From Bordetella parapertussis (GTDB lineage: Bacteria; Pseudomonadota; Gammaproteobacteria; Burkholderiales; SG8-41), in the NCBI GenBank assembly GCA_945861275.1, contig CAMATZ010000041.1, positions 1 to 55,885 of the forward strand: 55,885 nucleotides of DNA, in the 5' to 3' direction. Below are positions 42,325 to 50,455 of the stretch, in pieces. The notes under the pieces are model-generated. The model saw only the letters and a program-made list of their open reading frames with translations. It searched no databases and was not told the origin of the DNA. The position numbers and the translations under genes were made by a program. Position 1 is the stretch's first letter; the number at the start of each line of letters is the position of its first letter.

Positions 42325-43311
42325 TTAATCTACCCGTATGCCCGCCTGTTGTATCACTTTCGCCCACTTCGCAATTTCGGATTTGACGAAGCCGCCAAAT
42401 TGTTCCGGCGACAGCGGCGTGAATTTTGCGCCTTCGGTGAGCAATCGTTTCTGGATATCCGGTGCCTGCATCACCCGCACAATTTCTGCGTGCAGTTTGC
42501 TCACCACATCGCGCGGCGTGCCCGCGGGTGCAAACGCACCGACCCAGTTGGTTACATCATAGCCCGGCAATGTTTCGGCTATCGCCGGCAATTCCGGCGC
42601 AGCAGGGGAGCGCTTCGCGCCGGTGACTGCAATGGCATTCAAGCGACCGCTTTTCACATGCGGCAACACGGTAGGCATGGTGGCGAACAGCAGCGACGTT
42701 TGCCCGCCGATAAGATCGGTAATAGCCGGCACATTGCCCTTATACGGCACATGCACCATGTCCACTTTCGCCATCGACTTCAACAACTCGCCTGACAAAT
42801 GCCCGGCGGTGCCGTTACCCGCAGAAGCGTAAATGATCTGCCCGGGTCGTGCTTTCGCCAGCGCGATCAGTTCCTTCACATTCTTCGCCGGCACCGACGG
42901 ATGCAGCACCAGCAGCCCTTCGGCTTCCAGCATCATCGAAATCGGCGCGAAATCGCGCACCGGATCAAACGCGATTTTTTTGAACAGACTCACATTCACC
43001 GCGTGCGTGCCGATGCTGCCCACCACCAGTGTGTAGCCATCGGGCGCTGACTTCGCGACATACTCTGCCGCGATATTGCCGCCCGCGCCGGCGCGATTCT
43101 CAATCACTACGGGTTGCCCCCATGCTTCGTTGAGCTTGGCGCCGATGATGCGCGCGAACACGTCGGCGATGCCGCCGATAGGGAAGGGGATGATGATGCG
43201 GATGGGTTTGGCGGGGTAGACTTGCGCAAAAGCCGATCCCCCAGCCACCAGGCCCGACGCCACCATGGTCGCGATGGCTAAATAAAGTCCTTTTGCCGTA
43301 GCGTGATGCAT
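42325..43311 (-). CDS. Bug/TctC family periplasmic substrate-binding protein (9)
   Basis: 328 aa from the ATG at 43311, the start of a signal peptide (HHATAKGLYLAIATMVASGL, cleavage near AFAQ). The longer reading covers its neighbour and is unlikely. Hallmarks: YPAKPIRIIIPFPIGGIADV, ENRAGAGGNIA, PDGYTLVV, HVPYKGNVPA, LPGYDVTNWVG. It is second in a tandem pair with Bug gene 10 (35 bases apart). The carboxyltransferase gene lies 54 bases downstream, so this protein may feed a CoA-carboxylating pathway. Confidence 0.93.
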   Translation of the reverse strand: MHHATAKGLYLAIATMVASGLVAGGSAFAQVYPAKPIRIIIPFPIGGIADVFARIIGAKLNEAWGQPVVIENRAGAGGNIAAEYVAKSAPDGYTLVVGSIGTHAVNVSLFKKIAFDPVRDFAPISMMLEAEGLLVLHPSVPAKNVKELIALAKARPGQIIYASAGNGTAGHLSGELLKSMAKVDMVHVPYKGNVPAITDLIGGQTSLLFATMPTVLPHVKSGRLNAIAVTGAKRSPAAPELPAIAETLPGYDVTNWVGAFAPAGTPRDVVSKLHAEIVRVMQAPDIQKRLLTEGAKFTPLSPEQFGGFVKSEIAKWAKVIQQAGIRVD

Positions 43312-43346
43312 CGATAATCTCCGTTGGCGCATAGCCGTTTGTGCAG

Positions 43347-44315
43347 TCATTCGACGCGCGCGCCGGTTGCCTTGACCACCTTGGCCCATTTTTCGAGTTC
43401 CGAATTCATGAGTTCGGCTGCCAGCGCAGGTGGGCCGTATTTGAGTGTAGCGCCGTGCGACAGCAATCGCGTGCGCACGGTGTTGTCTTCCAGCGACTTG
43501 TTCAACTCGGTGTTGAGCCGCGTAGTGATCGCGGCAGGCGTGCGCGCGGGCACCAGTATGCCCCACCACGAACTCGCCTCGAATCCGGGATAACCGGATT
43601 CGGCAAACGTTGCCAGTTGCGGCGCGGCCTCCGAGCGCTGCGCACTGCCGATAGCGATGCCACGCAGCCTGCCGGAATCAAGGTGCGGCTTCATCGAGGT
43701 GATGGCGTCCACCACCAGCGGGATGAATCCGGCCATCGCATCGATCATTGCCGGTCCCGCGCCCTTGTACGGTATATGCGTGAGGTCGGCCTTGGACGCG
43801 AGTTTGAACAACTCGGCGGCAAAATGGGAGGAAGTGCCGATGCCTGCAGTGCCGAAATTAAGCTTGCCGGCGCTCGCACGTGACAGCGCAGCCAGCTCTT
43901 TGGCATTGCGCGCCGGCAGCGACGGATGCGCGCCCAGCACCAGGGGTATCACCCCAATCAAACCCACGTGTGCGAAATCCTTGGTGGTGTCGTAGGAGAG
44001 CCTGGTATACAGGCTGTGATTGATCGCCTGCGTGGTGTAGGTTTGAATCAACACTGTGTAGCCATCAGCAGGCGCGGTAGCGACCAACCCGGCCGCGAGC
44101 GTGGTACCCGCGCCGCCGCGAAAATCAACGATGAACTGCTGGCCGAGCAACTCGCCCATGCGCGGCGTGATGCTGCGCGACAAAAAATCTCCGGTGCCGC
44201 CGGGCGCGAACGGCACCACCATGCGGATGGGTTTGACGGGGTAGGTCTGCGCCAGCGCTACGGCGGCAAACACACCCACAACGACACCAAGACAAACTCT
44301 AAGCGTAGCAAACAT
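43347..44315 (-). CDS. Bug/TctC family periplasmic substrate-binding protein (10)
   Basis: 322 aa from the ATG at 44315, preceded by GGGGGAA. Signal peptide MFATLRVCLGVVVGVFAAVA, cleavage near ALAQ. Hallmarks: YPVKPIRMVVPFAPGGTGDF, DFRGGAGTTLA (with Phe instead of Asn after the Asp), ADGYTVLI, HIPYKGAGPA, GYPGFEASSWWG. The changed DFRGG strip is unusual in this set. An inverted repeat fills the 140-base gap to the acyl-CoA dehydrogenase gene upstream. Confidence 0.93.
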   Translation of the reverse strand: MFATLRVCLGVVVGVFAAVALAQTYPVKPIRMVVPFAPGGTGDFLSRSITPRMGELLGQQFIVDFRGGAGTTLAAGLVATAPADGYTVLIQTYTTQAINHSLYTRLSYDTTKDFAHVGLIGVIPLVLGAHPSLPARNAKELAALSRASAGKLNFGTAGIGTSSHFAAELFKLASKADLTHIPYKGAGPAMIDAMAGFIPLVVDAITSMKPHLDSGRLRGIAIGSAQRSEAAPQLATFAESGYPGFEASSWWGILVPARTPAAITTRLNTELNKSLEDNTVRTRLLSHGATLKYGPPALAAELMNSELEKWAKVVKATGARVE

Positions 44316-44330
44316 GCGTTCCCCCATTAT

Positions 44331-44441
44331 CGTCATCCCGGGCTTGACCCGGAATCCAGGTTGTAGGCCGCGCCGCAGGCGCACTATTCAGACGCTTCGC
44401 ATAATTGAACGTACTGGGTTCCGGGTCAAGCCCGGAACGAC
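44331..44441. repeat. Inverted repeat of the CGTCATCCCGGGCTTGACCC family
   Basis: The plus strand at 44331-44359 (CGTCATCCCGGGCTTGACCC and then GGAATCCAG) is inverted at 44414-44441 with a few mismatches. This word is one of the best-known dispersed intergenic repeats in alpha- and betaproteobacteria. It lies between acyl-CoA dehydrogenase 2 and Bug gene 10, both on the minus strand. Confidence 0.75.
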
Positions 44442-44455
44442 AGTCTTCGGTTTAT

Positions 44456-45604
44456 TTATCCATCCCGCAGCATATGCCGCGCGATCACCAATTGCTGAAT
44501 CTGCGTCGTGCCTTCGAATATACGGAATAACCGCACATCGCGATACAAACGTTCAACGGCGTAGTCCTGCATATAGCCCGCGCCGCCATGTATCTGCACC
44601 GCGCGATCCGCAACACGTCCCACCATTTCAGACGCAAACAATTTGCAGCACGACGCTTCCATCGTAATGTTGACGCCGGTGTCGCGCTTGCGCGCGGCTT
44701 CCAGCACCATGCTGCGTGCGGCGTAGATTTCGGTTTTGGAATCAGCGAGCATCGCCTGTATTAACTGAAACTCCGCGATGGGCTTGCCGAATTGCTTGCG
44801 CTCGCGCGCGTAGTTCAATCCTTCATCCAGCAGGCGCTGCGCGATGCCGGTACACACTGAAGCGATGTTCAGCCGCGCGCGATCCAGCACCTTCATCGCG
44901 GTTTTGAAGCCCATGCCCTCTTTGCCGCCGATGACATTTTCCGCCGGCACGCGCACGTTATCAAAAATCACGTCCGCGGTGTGCGAGCCGCGCTGACCCA
45001 TTTTGCGGTCAGGCTTGCCCACAGTGAGACCCGGTGAATCGCGCTCGACGATGAACGCCGACACGCCGCTCGCGTCTTTGGTGTTGGGGTCGGTGCGCGC
45101 CATCAGGGTGAAAATGTGCGACTCGGGTGCGTTGGTGATGTAACGCTTCGCGCCGTTCACCACATAGAAGTCCCCGTCGCGCCGCGCACTGGTGGTGAGT
45201 GACGCCGCATCCGAACCTGAACCCGGCTCGGTCAGCGCGAACGCACCGATAATTTCACCAGTGGCGAGCCGCGGCAGATACTTCCGCTTCTGCGCCTCGG
45301 TGCCGTCAATGACAATGCCCATGCCGCCGATACCGTTGTTGGTGCCCATGATCGAACGAAACACCGGCGACGCCTCGCACAGCGCCATGCTGGTGAGCGC
45401 TTCTTCCTCCGTTGTGAGGCCCAAGCCGCCGTACTCTTCGGGAATGGTCAGCCCGAACAAACCCATGCGCCGCATCTCGGCCATGATGTCAGCGGGTATT
45501 TCATCGGTCTCGCTGACTTCGCGCTCGCGCGGAATCAATTTCTCGCGCACCAGGCGCGCGATGGTGTCGAGGAGGATTTGGAACGAGGCGGGGTCGCGGA
45601 TCAT
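44456..45604 (-). CDS. Acyl-CoA dehydrogenase (2)
   Basis: 382 aa. It has the FAD-binding strip [53 protein letters not shown] and the C-terminal [20 protein letters not shown], with the catalytic glutamate in FEGTTQ. The layout and length are those of short/medium-chain enzymes. The reaction is enoyl-CoA formation with electrons passed to ETF. Ten bases separate its start from the stop of Bug gene 11, so the two are probably co-transcribed. No acyl substrate can be assigned. Confidence 0.93.
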   Translation of the reverse strand: MIRDPASFQILLDTIARLVREKLIPREREVSETDEIPADIMAEMRRMGLFGLTIPEEYGGLGLTTEEEALTSMALCEASPVFRSIMGTNNGIGGMGIVIDGTEAQKRKYLPRLATGEIIGAFALTEPGSGSDAASLTTSARRDGDFYVVNGAKRYITNAPESHIFTLMARTDPNTKDASGVSAFIVERDSPGLTVGKPDRKMGQRGSHTADVIFDNVRVPAENVIGGKEGMGFKTAMKVLDRARLNIASVCTGIAQRLLDEGLNYARERKQFGKPIAEFQLIQAMLADSKTEIYAARSMVLEAARKRDTGVNITMEASCCKLFASEMVGRVADRAVQIHGGAGYMQDYAVERLYRDVRLFRIFEGTTQIQQLVIARHMLRDG

Positions 45605-45614
45605 CGGCTATTTC

Positions 45615-46583
45615 TCACTGCAACTCCACATGCGCATCCTTGATCACCTTAGCCCACTTCGCGATCTCGGATTTGATATGCGCCGCGAATTGCTCGGGCC
45701 GGTCGCCCACCGGTTCCGCGCCGAGGCTCAATAACCGCTCCCTCATGTCGGGCAGTTGCAATATGCGCTGCGTCTCGCCTGCAAGTTTGTCGATCACCGG
45801 CTTGGGTGTGCCCGTGGGTGCAACCAGGCCAAACCACGCACTGGAGTTGTAGCCCGGCAAGCCGGATTCGGCGATGGTGGGCAGGTCGGGCATGGTGGGC
45901 GAGCGCCTGGCCGAGCTGACTGCGAGTGCGCGCAACTTGCCGGCCTTCACCTGCGGCAGATAGACCGGCAGGTTGTCGATGGTAGCGATGATCTGCCCGC
46001 CGATCACATCCGCCATCACGCCTGCGCTGCCTTTGTAGGGAATGTGCTGAATGGTGGTGCCGGTCGCGGTCTTGAGCATTTCCATCGACAGGTGCGCGGT
46101 GCTGCCGTTGCCGGGCGAGCCATAGTTGAGTTTGTTCGGATTTGCTTTCAGGTGCGCGATGAATTCCTTGACACTTTTCACCGGCACGCTGTTGTTCACC
46201 ACGAAGATGTTCGGCACCAGCGCCACCAGACTCACCGGCGCGAAATCTTTTACCGCGTCCCACGGCAGCTTGCGATACAAGCCGGGATTGATGCCATGTG
46301 TGCCCGCGGTCACCATCAGCAGCGTGTGGCCGTCGGGCGTGGCCTTGGCGGCGACATCGGTGCCGATGTTGCCGTTGGCGCCCGGGCGATTGTCGATGAT
46401 GACGGGTTGTGACCATGCTTCGCTCATCTTCTGCCCGAGCGCGCGCGCCAGAATGTCAGTGGTACCGGCGGGTGTGTAAGCGACGATAATGCGGATGGGT
46501 TTGCTTGGGTATGATTGAGCAAAGGCCGCGATGGGCAGTGCGAAAATCAATGATAAGCTTATGTTTTTAAATGATATTTTCAT
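45615..46583 (-). CDS. Bug/TctC family periplasmic substrate-binding protein (11)
   Basis: 322 aa, with TTTTGGAGTAG before the ATG. The first residues [20 protein letters not shown] form an unusually AT-encoded signal peptide, cleaved near AFAQ. That AT-rich start overlaps an element of the recurring AT-rich family (copy g). Hallmarks: [61 protein letters not shown]. Acyl-CoA dehydrogenase 2 follows at ten bases, and a tiny ORF lies just upstream. Confidence 0.93.
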   Translation of the reverse strand: MKISFKNISLSLIFALPIAAFAQSYPSKPIRIIVAYTPAGTTDILARALGQKMSEAWSQPVIIDNRPGANGNIGTDVAAKATPDGHTLLMVTAGTHGINPGLYRKLPWDAVKDFAPVSLVALVPNIFVVNNSVPVKSVKEFIAHLKANPNKLNYGSPGNGSTAHLSMEMLKTATGTTIQHIPYKGSAGVMADVIGGQIIATIDNLPVYLPQVKAGKLRALAVSSARRSPTMPDLPTIAESGLPGYNSSAWFGLVAPTGTPKPVIDKLAGETQRILQLPDMRERLLSLGAEPVGDRPEQFAAHIKSEIAKWAKVIKDAHVELQ

Positions 46584-46585
46584 TA
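46552..46585 (+). repeat. AT-rich element, copy g, overlapping the Bug 11 start
   Basis: The plus strand reads TAAGCTTATGTTTTTAAATG and then ATATTTTCATT. It aligns with copy b over most of its length. Read on the minus strand it codes for the first ten residues of Bug gene 11. Its divergence from the consensus is greater than in the other copies. Confidence 0.45.
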
Positions 46586-46599
46586 CTACTCCAAAAAAC

Positions 46600-46719
46600 T
46601 CATACGAAATTCCTGATGAACTCGTAATGCGCCCGAGGTCCTTCCGTCGAATGGCGGTTCACGGATCGTTTTATTTTGTCGATGCGATTTTCAATGTCTT
46701 CGTCCTTGATCTTATCCAC
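46600..46719 (-). CDS. Possible 39-aa small protein between two Bug genes
   Basis: A GTG-started frame overlaps the last eight bases of Bug gene 12 and ends 16 bases before the Bug gene 11 start. It reads VDKIKDEDIENRIDKIKRSV and then a basic, aromatic end (AHYEFIRNFV). The amino acid mix is protein-like: a charged helix with a heptad-like Ile/Val pattern. It could be a real small protein coupled to the SBP or a remnant. I recognise no family. Confidence 0.3.
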   Translation of the reverse strand: MDKIKDEDIENRIDKIKRSVNRHSTEGPRAHYEFIRNFV

Positions 46720-47683
46720 CCTTGATCCCCGCCGCCTTTATCACCTTCGCCCACTTGGCGATTTCGTTCTGGATGAACGCGGTGTATTGCTCCGGTGTAT
46801 TGCCCACCGGATCAGCACCCTGATCCTGCAAGCGCGCGCGCAGGTCGGGCATGTTCACCGCGCGCACGATGCTGCCGTTGAGTTGCTCGATGATCGCGCG
46901 CGGCGTCTTCGCAGGCGCGGCAATGCCGAACCACGAGGTAACATCAAACCCCGGAAGGCCGCTTTCCGCGAGCGTTGGAATTCCGGGCACCGCGGCAGTA
47001 CGCCGCAAACCGGATAACGCGATGGGCCGCAGCTTGCCATTGCGCACGTGTTGTATTGCCGCCGGGATGTTGGCGAAATACATCGATATCTCGCCGGAGA
47101 GCAACGCCACCATGCCCAAGCCGCTGCCTTTGTACGGCACATGCGTCCATTTGACGCCGGTCATGTACTGAAACAATTCCGCCGACAAATGCGGCGTGCT
47201 GCCGACACCGCTGGAGCCAAAATTGATTTCGCCGGGGCGTTGTTTGGAAAACGCAATCAGCTCCTTCACGCTGCGCGGCGGAAACGACAAATGCTGCACC
47301 AGCATATTTTGCGACTCCGCCACCAGCGATATGAACGCGAAGTCGCGCACCGAATCGTACTGCGGCTTCGCCAGCGTGGGGTTGGTCGAATGCGCGGGCG
47401 CATTGAGCAAAATGGTGTAGCCGTCAGGTGCTGCACGCGCCACCGCTTCGGTTGCGATCATGGTGCTGGCGCCACCGCGGTTATCTACCACGACTTGCTG
47501 GCCGAGAAATTCCGCCATCCTGGGTGCGACTGCACGGGCGAGAATATCGTTAGTGCCGCTCGGCGGAAAGCCGACGATAAAGCGGATCGGTTTAGTCGGA
47601 TAGGTGCCGGGCGTCTGCGCCTGCGCGCTGGAAAACAACACGACGCAGCCCAGCGCTGCTGTGAACAGCATGAATCTTCGCAT
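46712..47683 (-). CDS. Bug/TctC family periplasmic substrate-binding protein (12)
   Basis: 323 aa. Signal peptide MRRFMLFTAALGCVVLFSSA, cleavage near AQAQ. Hallmarks: YPTKPIRFIVGFPPSGTNDI, DNRGGASTMIA, PDGYTILL, HVPYKGSGLG, GLPGFDVTSWFG. It shares the less common GTNDI, SKQRPGEINFGSSG and TQH-free N-terminal strip with Bug gene 13 beyond the amidotransferase unit, so these two look like close paralogues flanking that unit. Its start lies 29 bases from the asparagine-synthetase-like gene stop. Confidence 0.93.
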   Translation of the reverse strand: MRRFMLFTAALGCVVLFSSAQAQTPGTYPTKPIRFIVGFPPSGTNDILARAVAPRMAEFLGQQVVVDNRGGASTMIATEAVARAAPDGYTILLNAPAHSTNPTLAKPQYDSVRDFAFISLVAESQNMLVQHLSFPPRSVKELIAFSKQRPGEINFGSSGVGSTPHLSAELFQYMTGVKWTHVPYKGSGLGMVALLSGEISMYFANIPAAIQHVRNGKLRPIALSGLRRTAAVPGIPTLAESGLPGFDVTSWFGIAAPAKTPRAIIEQLNGSIVRAVNMPDLRARLQDQGADPVGNTPEQYTAFIQNEIAKWAKVIKAAGIKGG

Positions 47684-47712
47684 GGCGCTATTTTCGCACG
47701 CTTTACCTTTAC

Positions 47713-49296
47713 TTACCCCTTAAGCACCCCGCGCAGCCACGCTTCGAGCGTAATCAGCAGCCAGATTTTCACGCCGCGCCGCGTATGGATGCCGGTGAGG
47801 CGCCCATCGAGCAGGCGTTCAAGATAGTCGCGCCGAAACAATCCCCATGGCGCCAGGCCGTCGAGCAGACGTTCGCGCGCCTCATGCAGCAGCGGCCCGC
47901 GAAACCAGCCCTGTACCGGCACCAGCATGCCGCTTTTGGGGCGTTCGATGATCTCGCGTGGCAGCAGGTCGCGCACCGCTTCCTTAAGCAGATATTTTTC
48001 CACGGCGCCGCGCAGCTTGAGTTGCGGTGGTATCGCGAACGCAAGTTCCACCACCTCGCGGTCGAACAGCGGCGCGCGCGGCAACACGCCAAAGGGCGCG
48101 CTCACCGCATCGACCTTGCCGAGGATGTGATGCGCCCCCTTGCACAAGAGATTGATTGACATCAGGCGCCCGACAAAACTTTTCCAGCGCGCGTCTTCCA
48201 GGTACGGCGTCACCCAGTCTTCGAGCGCGTCAGCCGGTATCGCCGCGCGCGCCGCCGGATCGAGCATGGCCTCGAGATCGTCATAACACTTCTGGTGCGC
48301 ACGCAGATAGCTTGCGGCGCGATGACGGCGCGCGTCGCCTGAATACAAATCACCGAACAGTTCCGCCAGCACCATCGGTGTATTCTTCGGCCCGCCGAAA
48401 CAAGGGTCGCCGCCCTCGCCGTTGAGCACCACGCCCACTTCGCGCGACGCTTCGCTAAACAACATCGCGTTGGGGACAGTGAGCGGATCGCCGATAGGAT
48501 CGCCGAGCAGGGCGATGGTGCGGTCGAGTTCGCTGACCACGGTGGCGGGTGTTAATTCGATCACGCGCTGCTCGACACCGCAATGGCGCGCCACCATTGA
48601 ACTGAAAGGCAGCTCATTACGATACTCCGCACCGAATGAAACCGAGTAGCTGATCACCGGCGCATCGTGCAAACGCGCCGCCAGCGCCACCACCAGGCTG
48701 GAGTCGATGCCGCCGGAAAGCGTGGCGCCCACCGGCTGGCCCGCCGGCAGACGGTGACGCACGGCGGACTCCAGCCGCTCGCGCAGCGCGGTGCGCAGCG
48801 CCGCTTCATCACGCCACGCTTGCGGCTCGCCGAGAAGCGACCACCATTGACTGCGCGTTATGTCGCCACCGCGAAATTTCACCAGCTCGCCCGGCAGCAC
48901 CTTGTAGACGCCGCGCACCAGCGTTTCGCGCCCTGGCAAATAAGACCAGGTGAGATAGGTGGCGACACTGGTGAGATCCAGATTGCGCGCCACCTGTCCG
49001 GATGCAACGATATCCTGCAGGCGCGAGGCGTAGAGGATGCGCCCGTCGGGCAGCATGGCGTAATACAGGCTGCGCTCGCCGATGGCGTCGCGCGCCAGCG
49101 TTACCGTGCCATCAGCATCTTCGCACGCCAGCGCGAACGGGCCGCGCGTGTGCGCGAAGCCTCCTGTGCCGAGAAAGCGCCGCCAGTCATCCGTGCCGGG
49201 CGCGGGATCGCAATCGTGCTCCACGTACAGCGCCGGCACCTGCCCCGGTTTGCCGGCGATGCGCGCCGGTATGCGGTAACGCGCGGCGCGCATCAT
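47713..49296 (-). CDS. Asparagine-synthetase-like protein B, glutaminase domain truncated
   Basis: 527 aa from the ATG at 49296, ten bases after the stop of the zinc-ribbon gene; a longer reading overlaps that gene in low-complexity sequence and is rejected. The C-terminal ATP-pyrophosphatase domain is intact, with SGGIDSS at residues 194-200 and NGEGGDPCFGG at 292-302. The N-terminal half keeps the glutamine-amidotransferase-like strand FALACEDADGTVTLARDAIG but has no catalytic Cys near the start (it begins MMRAARYRIP). It should adenylate a carboxylate but cannot take ammonia from glutamine. Beta-lactam synthetase and lasso-peptide cyclases share this state. It is last of three coupled genes. 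Confidence 0.85.
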   Translation of the reverse strand: MMRAARYRIPARIAGKPGQVPALYVEHDCDPAPGTDDWRRFLGTGGFAHTRGPFALACEDADGTVTLARDAIGERSLYYAMLPDGRILYASRLQDIVASGQVARNLDLTSVATYLTWSYLPGRETLVRGVYKVLPGELVKFRGGDITRSQWWSLLGEPQAWRDEAALRTALRERLESAVRHRLPAGQPVGATLSGGIDSSLVVALAARLHDAPVISYSVSFGAEYRNELPFSSMVARHCGVEQRVIELTPATVVSELDRTIALLGDPIGDPLTVPNAMLFSEASREVGVVLNGEGGDPCFGGPKNTPMVLAELFGDLYSGDARRHRAASYLRAHQKCYDDLEAMLDPAARAAIPADALEDWVTPYLEDARWKSFVGRLMSINLLCKGAHHILGKVDAVSAPFGVLPRAPLFDREVVELAFAIPPQLKLRGAVEKYLLKEAVRDLLPREIIERPKSGMLVPVQGWFRGPLLHEARERLLDGLAPWGLFRRDYLERLLDGRLTGIHTRRGVKIWLLITLEAWLRGVLKG

Positions 49297-49306
49297 CGGC
49301 GCCGGT

Positions 49307-50455
49307 TCAGCCGAATCCGTCGCTGTCGCTGTCGATATCGCCGGCGTCATAGGTAAAGGAATCACGGTCGTAGGTAACGCTGCTGCCGGCGCCGCCGCTG
49401 CTGCCGCCACCGCCGGTAAATGCATCATTGCCGGCAGTGGTGCTGTCTCCGCTGCCGCTGCTACTGCCGCCGTCTCCGCCGCCATCGCCACCATCGGTTC
49501 GGGTCAGGGCCTTGTACAAGCGCTTTAACACTTGCTCGGGGCGTATTACCGCCAGTTCCAGTTCGTGTTCCGACAGCCACGCGGCATCCTTTGCAGAAAC
49601 GCCGTTGCCCGCCTGCACCGGCTGTCCGCTGTGCGGCCGGTACAAGCCGGCAAAGGCGTGTGTTTGTGCGGGACGCAAGCCTACGTCGGTCACCGGTGCC
49701 TGACCGGCGAACCATGCGGCGTCGGAGGCCAGCGTGTGGGCAAGACGGCAGCCTTTCGGCGTGGCGTCGTGCAACGCAAATACGTGCAGGCGCGGATTGC
49801 GCTTGAGCATCTTGCGCACGGTTTCAAATTGCGCTTCAGGATAGCCGTCGATCGCCAGCACCGCGCAGTTGTTTTCGAAGTGAAAATTGTTGGCGAGCAG
49901 CAAATCCGCGGTGCGCGCACGGTCGCAGATCACCGCACGGTCGAAGGAATAGTCTGCGATGTCGGCGTCCAGTGCGCGGGGCGGGGCAGCGGCGCCTCGC
50001 GTCATCGCACGCACGATCAAGCCCTTGGGCAGGCCGTGTGCGATTTGCCAGGCTTTGAGCATGCCGTCGAATTTGCCCTGCTCCAGTTTCACAAACGTTT
50101 TGGTTTTAATGCGCCGCACGTATAGGGCGAGGGCGGCGGCGATGAGCGCCGGCACCACGGCCGTCCAGCTCGCCTTCATCACGGCAATCAGCGCGGCGGC
50201 TGCAAAAACAAGCAATGCCACTATCGCGCAGCCGGACTTCGCGCGGCTGCGCCGCGCGAGCTCGTAATACAGATGCTCCGCGCCCCAGCGCACCTGCCCC
50301 TTGGCGGATACAGCGTCTATCGCGCTCTGAAACGCGGGATCAGTGTACGGGTCGCCTTTCCTGGGCTCAAACGCAAAAGCGCCGTGACATTTCGGGCATT
50401 TCCTGTTGGAGCGTTCCTTGTACTTGCTGTCGATGCCGCAGCGTATGCATTTCAT
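49307..50455 (-). CDS. Zinc-ribbon membrane protein with an acidic Gly/Ser tail
   Basis: 382 aa. A zinc ribbon at the N-terminus (C3, C6, C20, C23) is followed by two hydrophobic helices at about 76-93 and 97-114. A globular domain (about 160-316) includes DRAVICDRARTADLLLANNF, FHFENNCAVLAIDGY and a strand-turn LHVFALHDATPKGC. From 320 the tail is nearly all Gly, Ser, Thr, Asp and Asn and ends DIDSDSDGFG. The middle part is loosely Toprim-like, but that is only impression. Its ATG overlaps the stop of synthetase-like gene A by four bases (ATGA), with AGGTGA before it. I recognise no known family. It is the central gene of a three-gene unit. Confidence 0.7.
   Translation of the reverse strand: MKCIRCGIDSKYKERSNRKCPKCHGAFAFEPRKGDPYTDPAFQSAIDAVSAKGQVRWGAEHLYYELARRSRAKSGCAIVALLVFAAAALIAVMKASWTAVVPALIAAALALYVRRIKTKTFVKLEQGKFDGMLKAWQIAHGLPKGLIVRAMTRGAAAPPRALDADIADYSFDRAVICDRARTADLLLANNFHFENNCAVLAIDGYPEAQFETVRKMLKRNPRLHVFALHDATPKGCRLAHTLASDAAWFAGQAPVTDVGLRPAQTHAFAGLYRPHSGQPVQAGNGVSAKDAAWLSEHELELAVIRPEQVLKRLYKALTRTDGGDGGGDGGSSSGSGDSTTAGNDAFTGGGGSSGGAGSSVTYDRDSFTYDAGDIDSDSDGFG

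Noticed and set aside
41815-42795. 326-residue plus-strand frame across the carboxyltransferase and Bug 9 genes
   Set aside because: Antisense shadow; it covers two well-supported genes and has no family motif.
49297-49494. N-terminal extension of asparagine-synthetase-like protein B
   Set aside because: The extra 66 residues are Ala/Pro-rich and are read from the Gly/Ser tail region of the zinc-ribbon gene in another frame. The start ten bases after that gene's stop is simpler.
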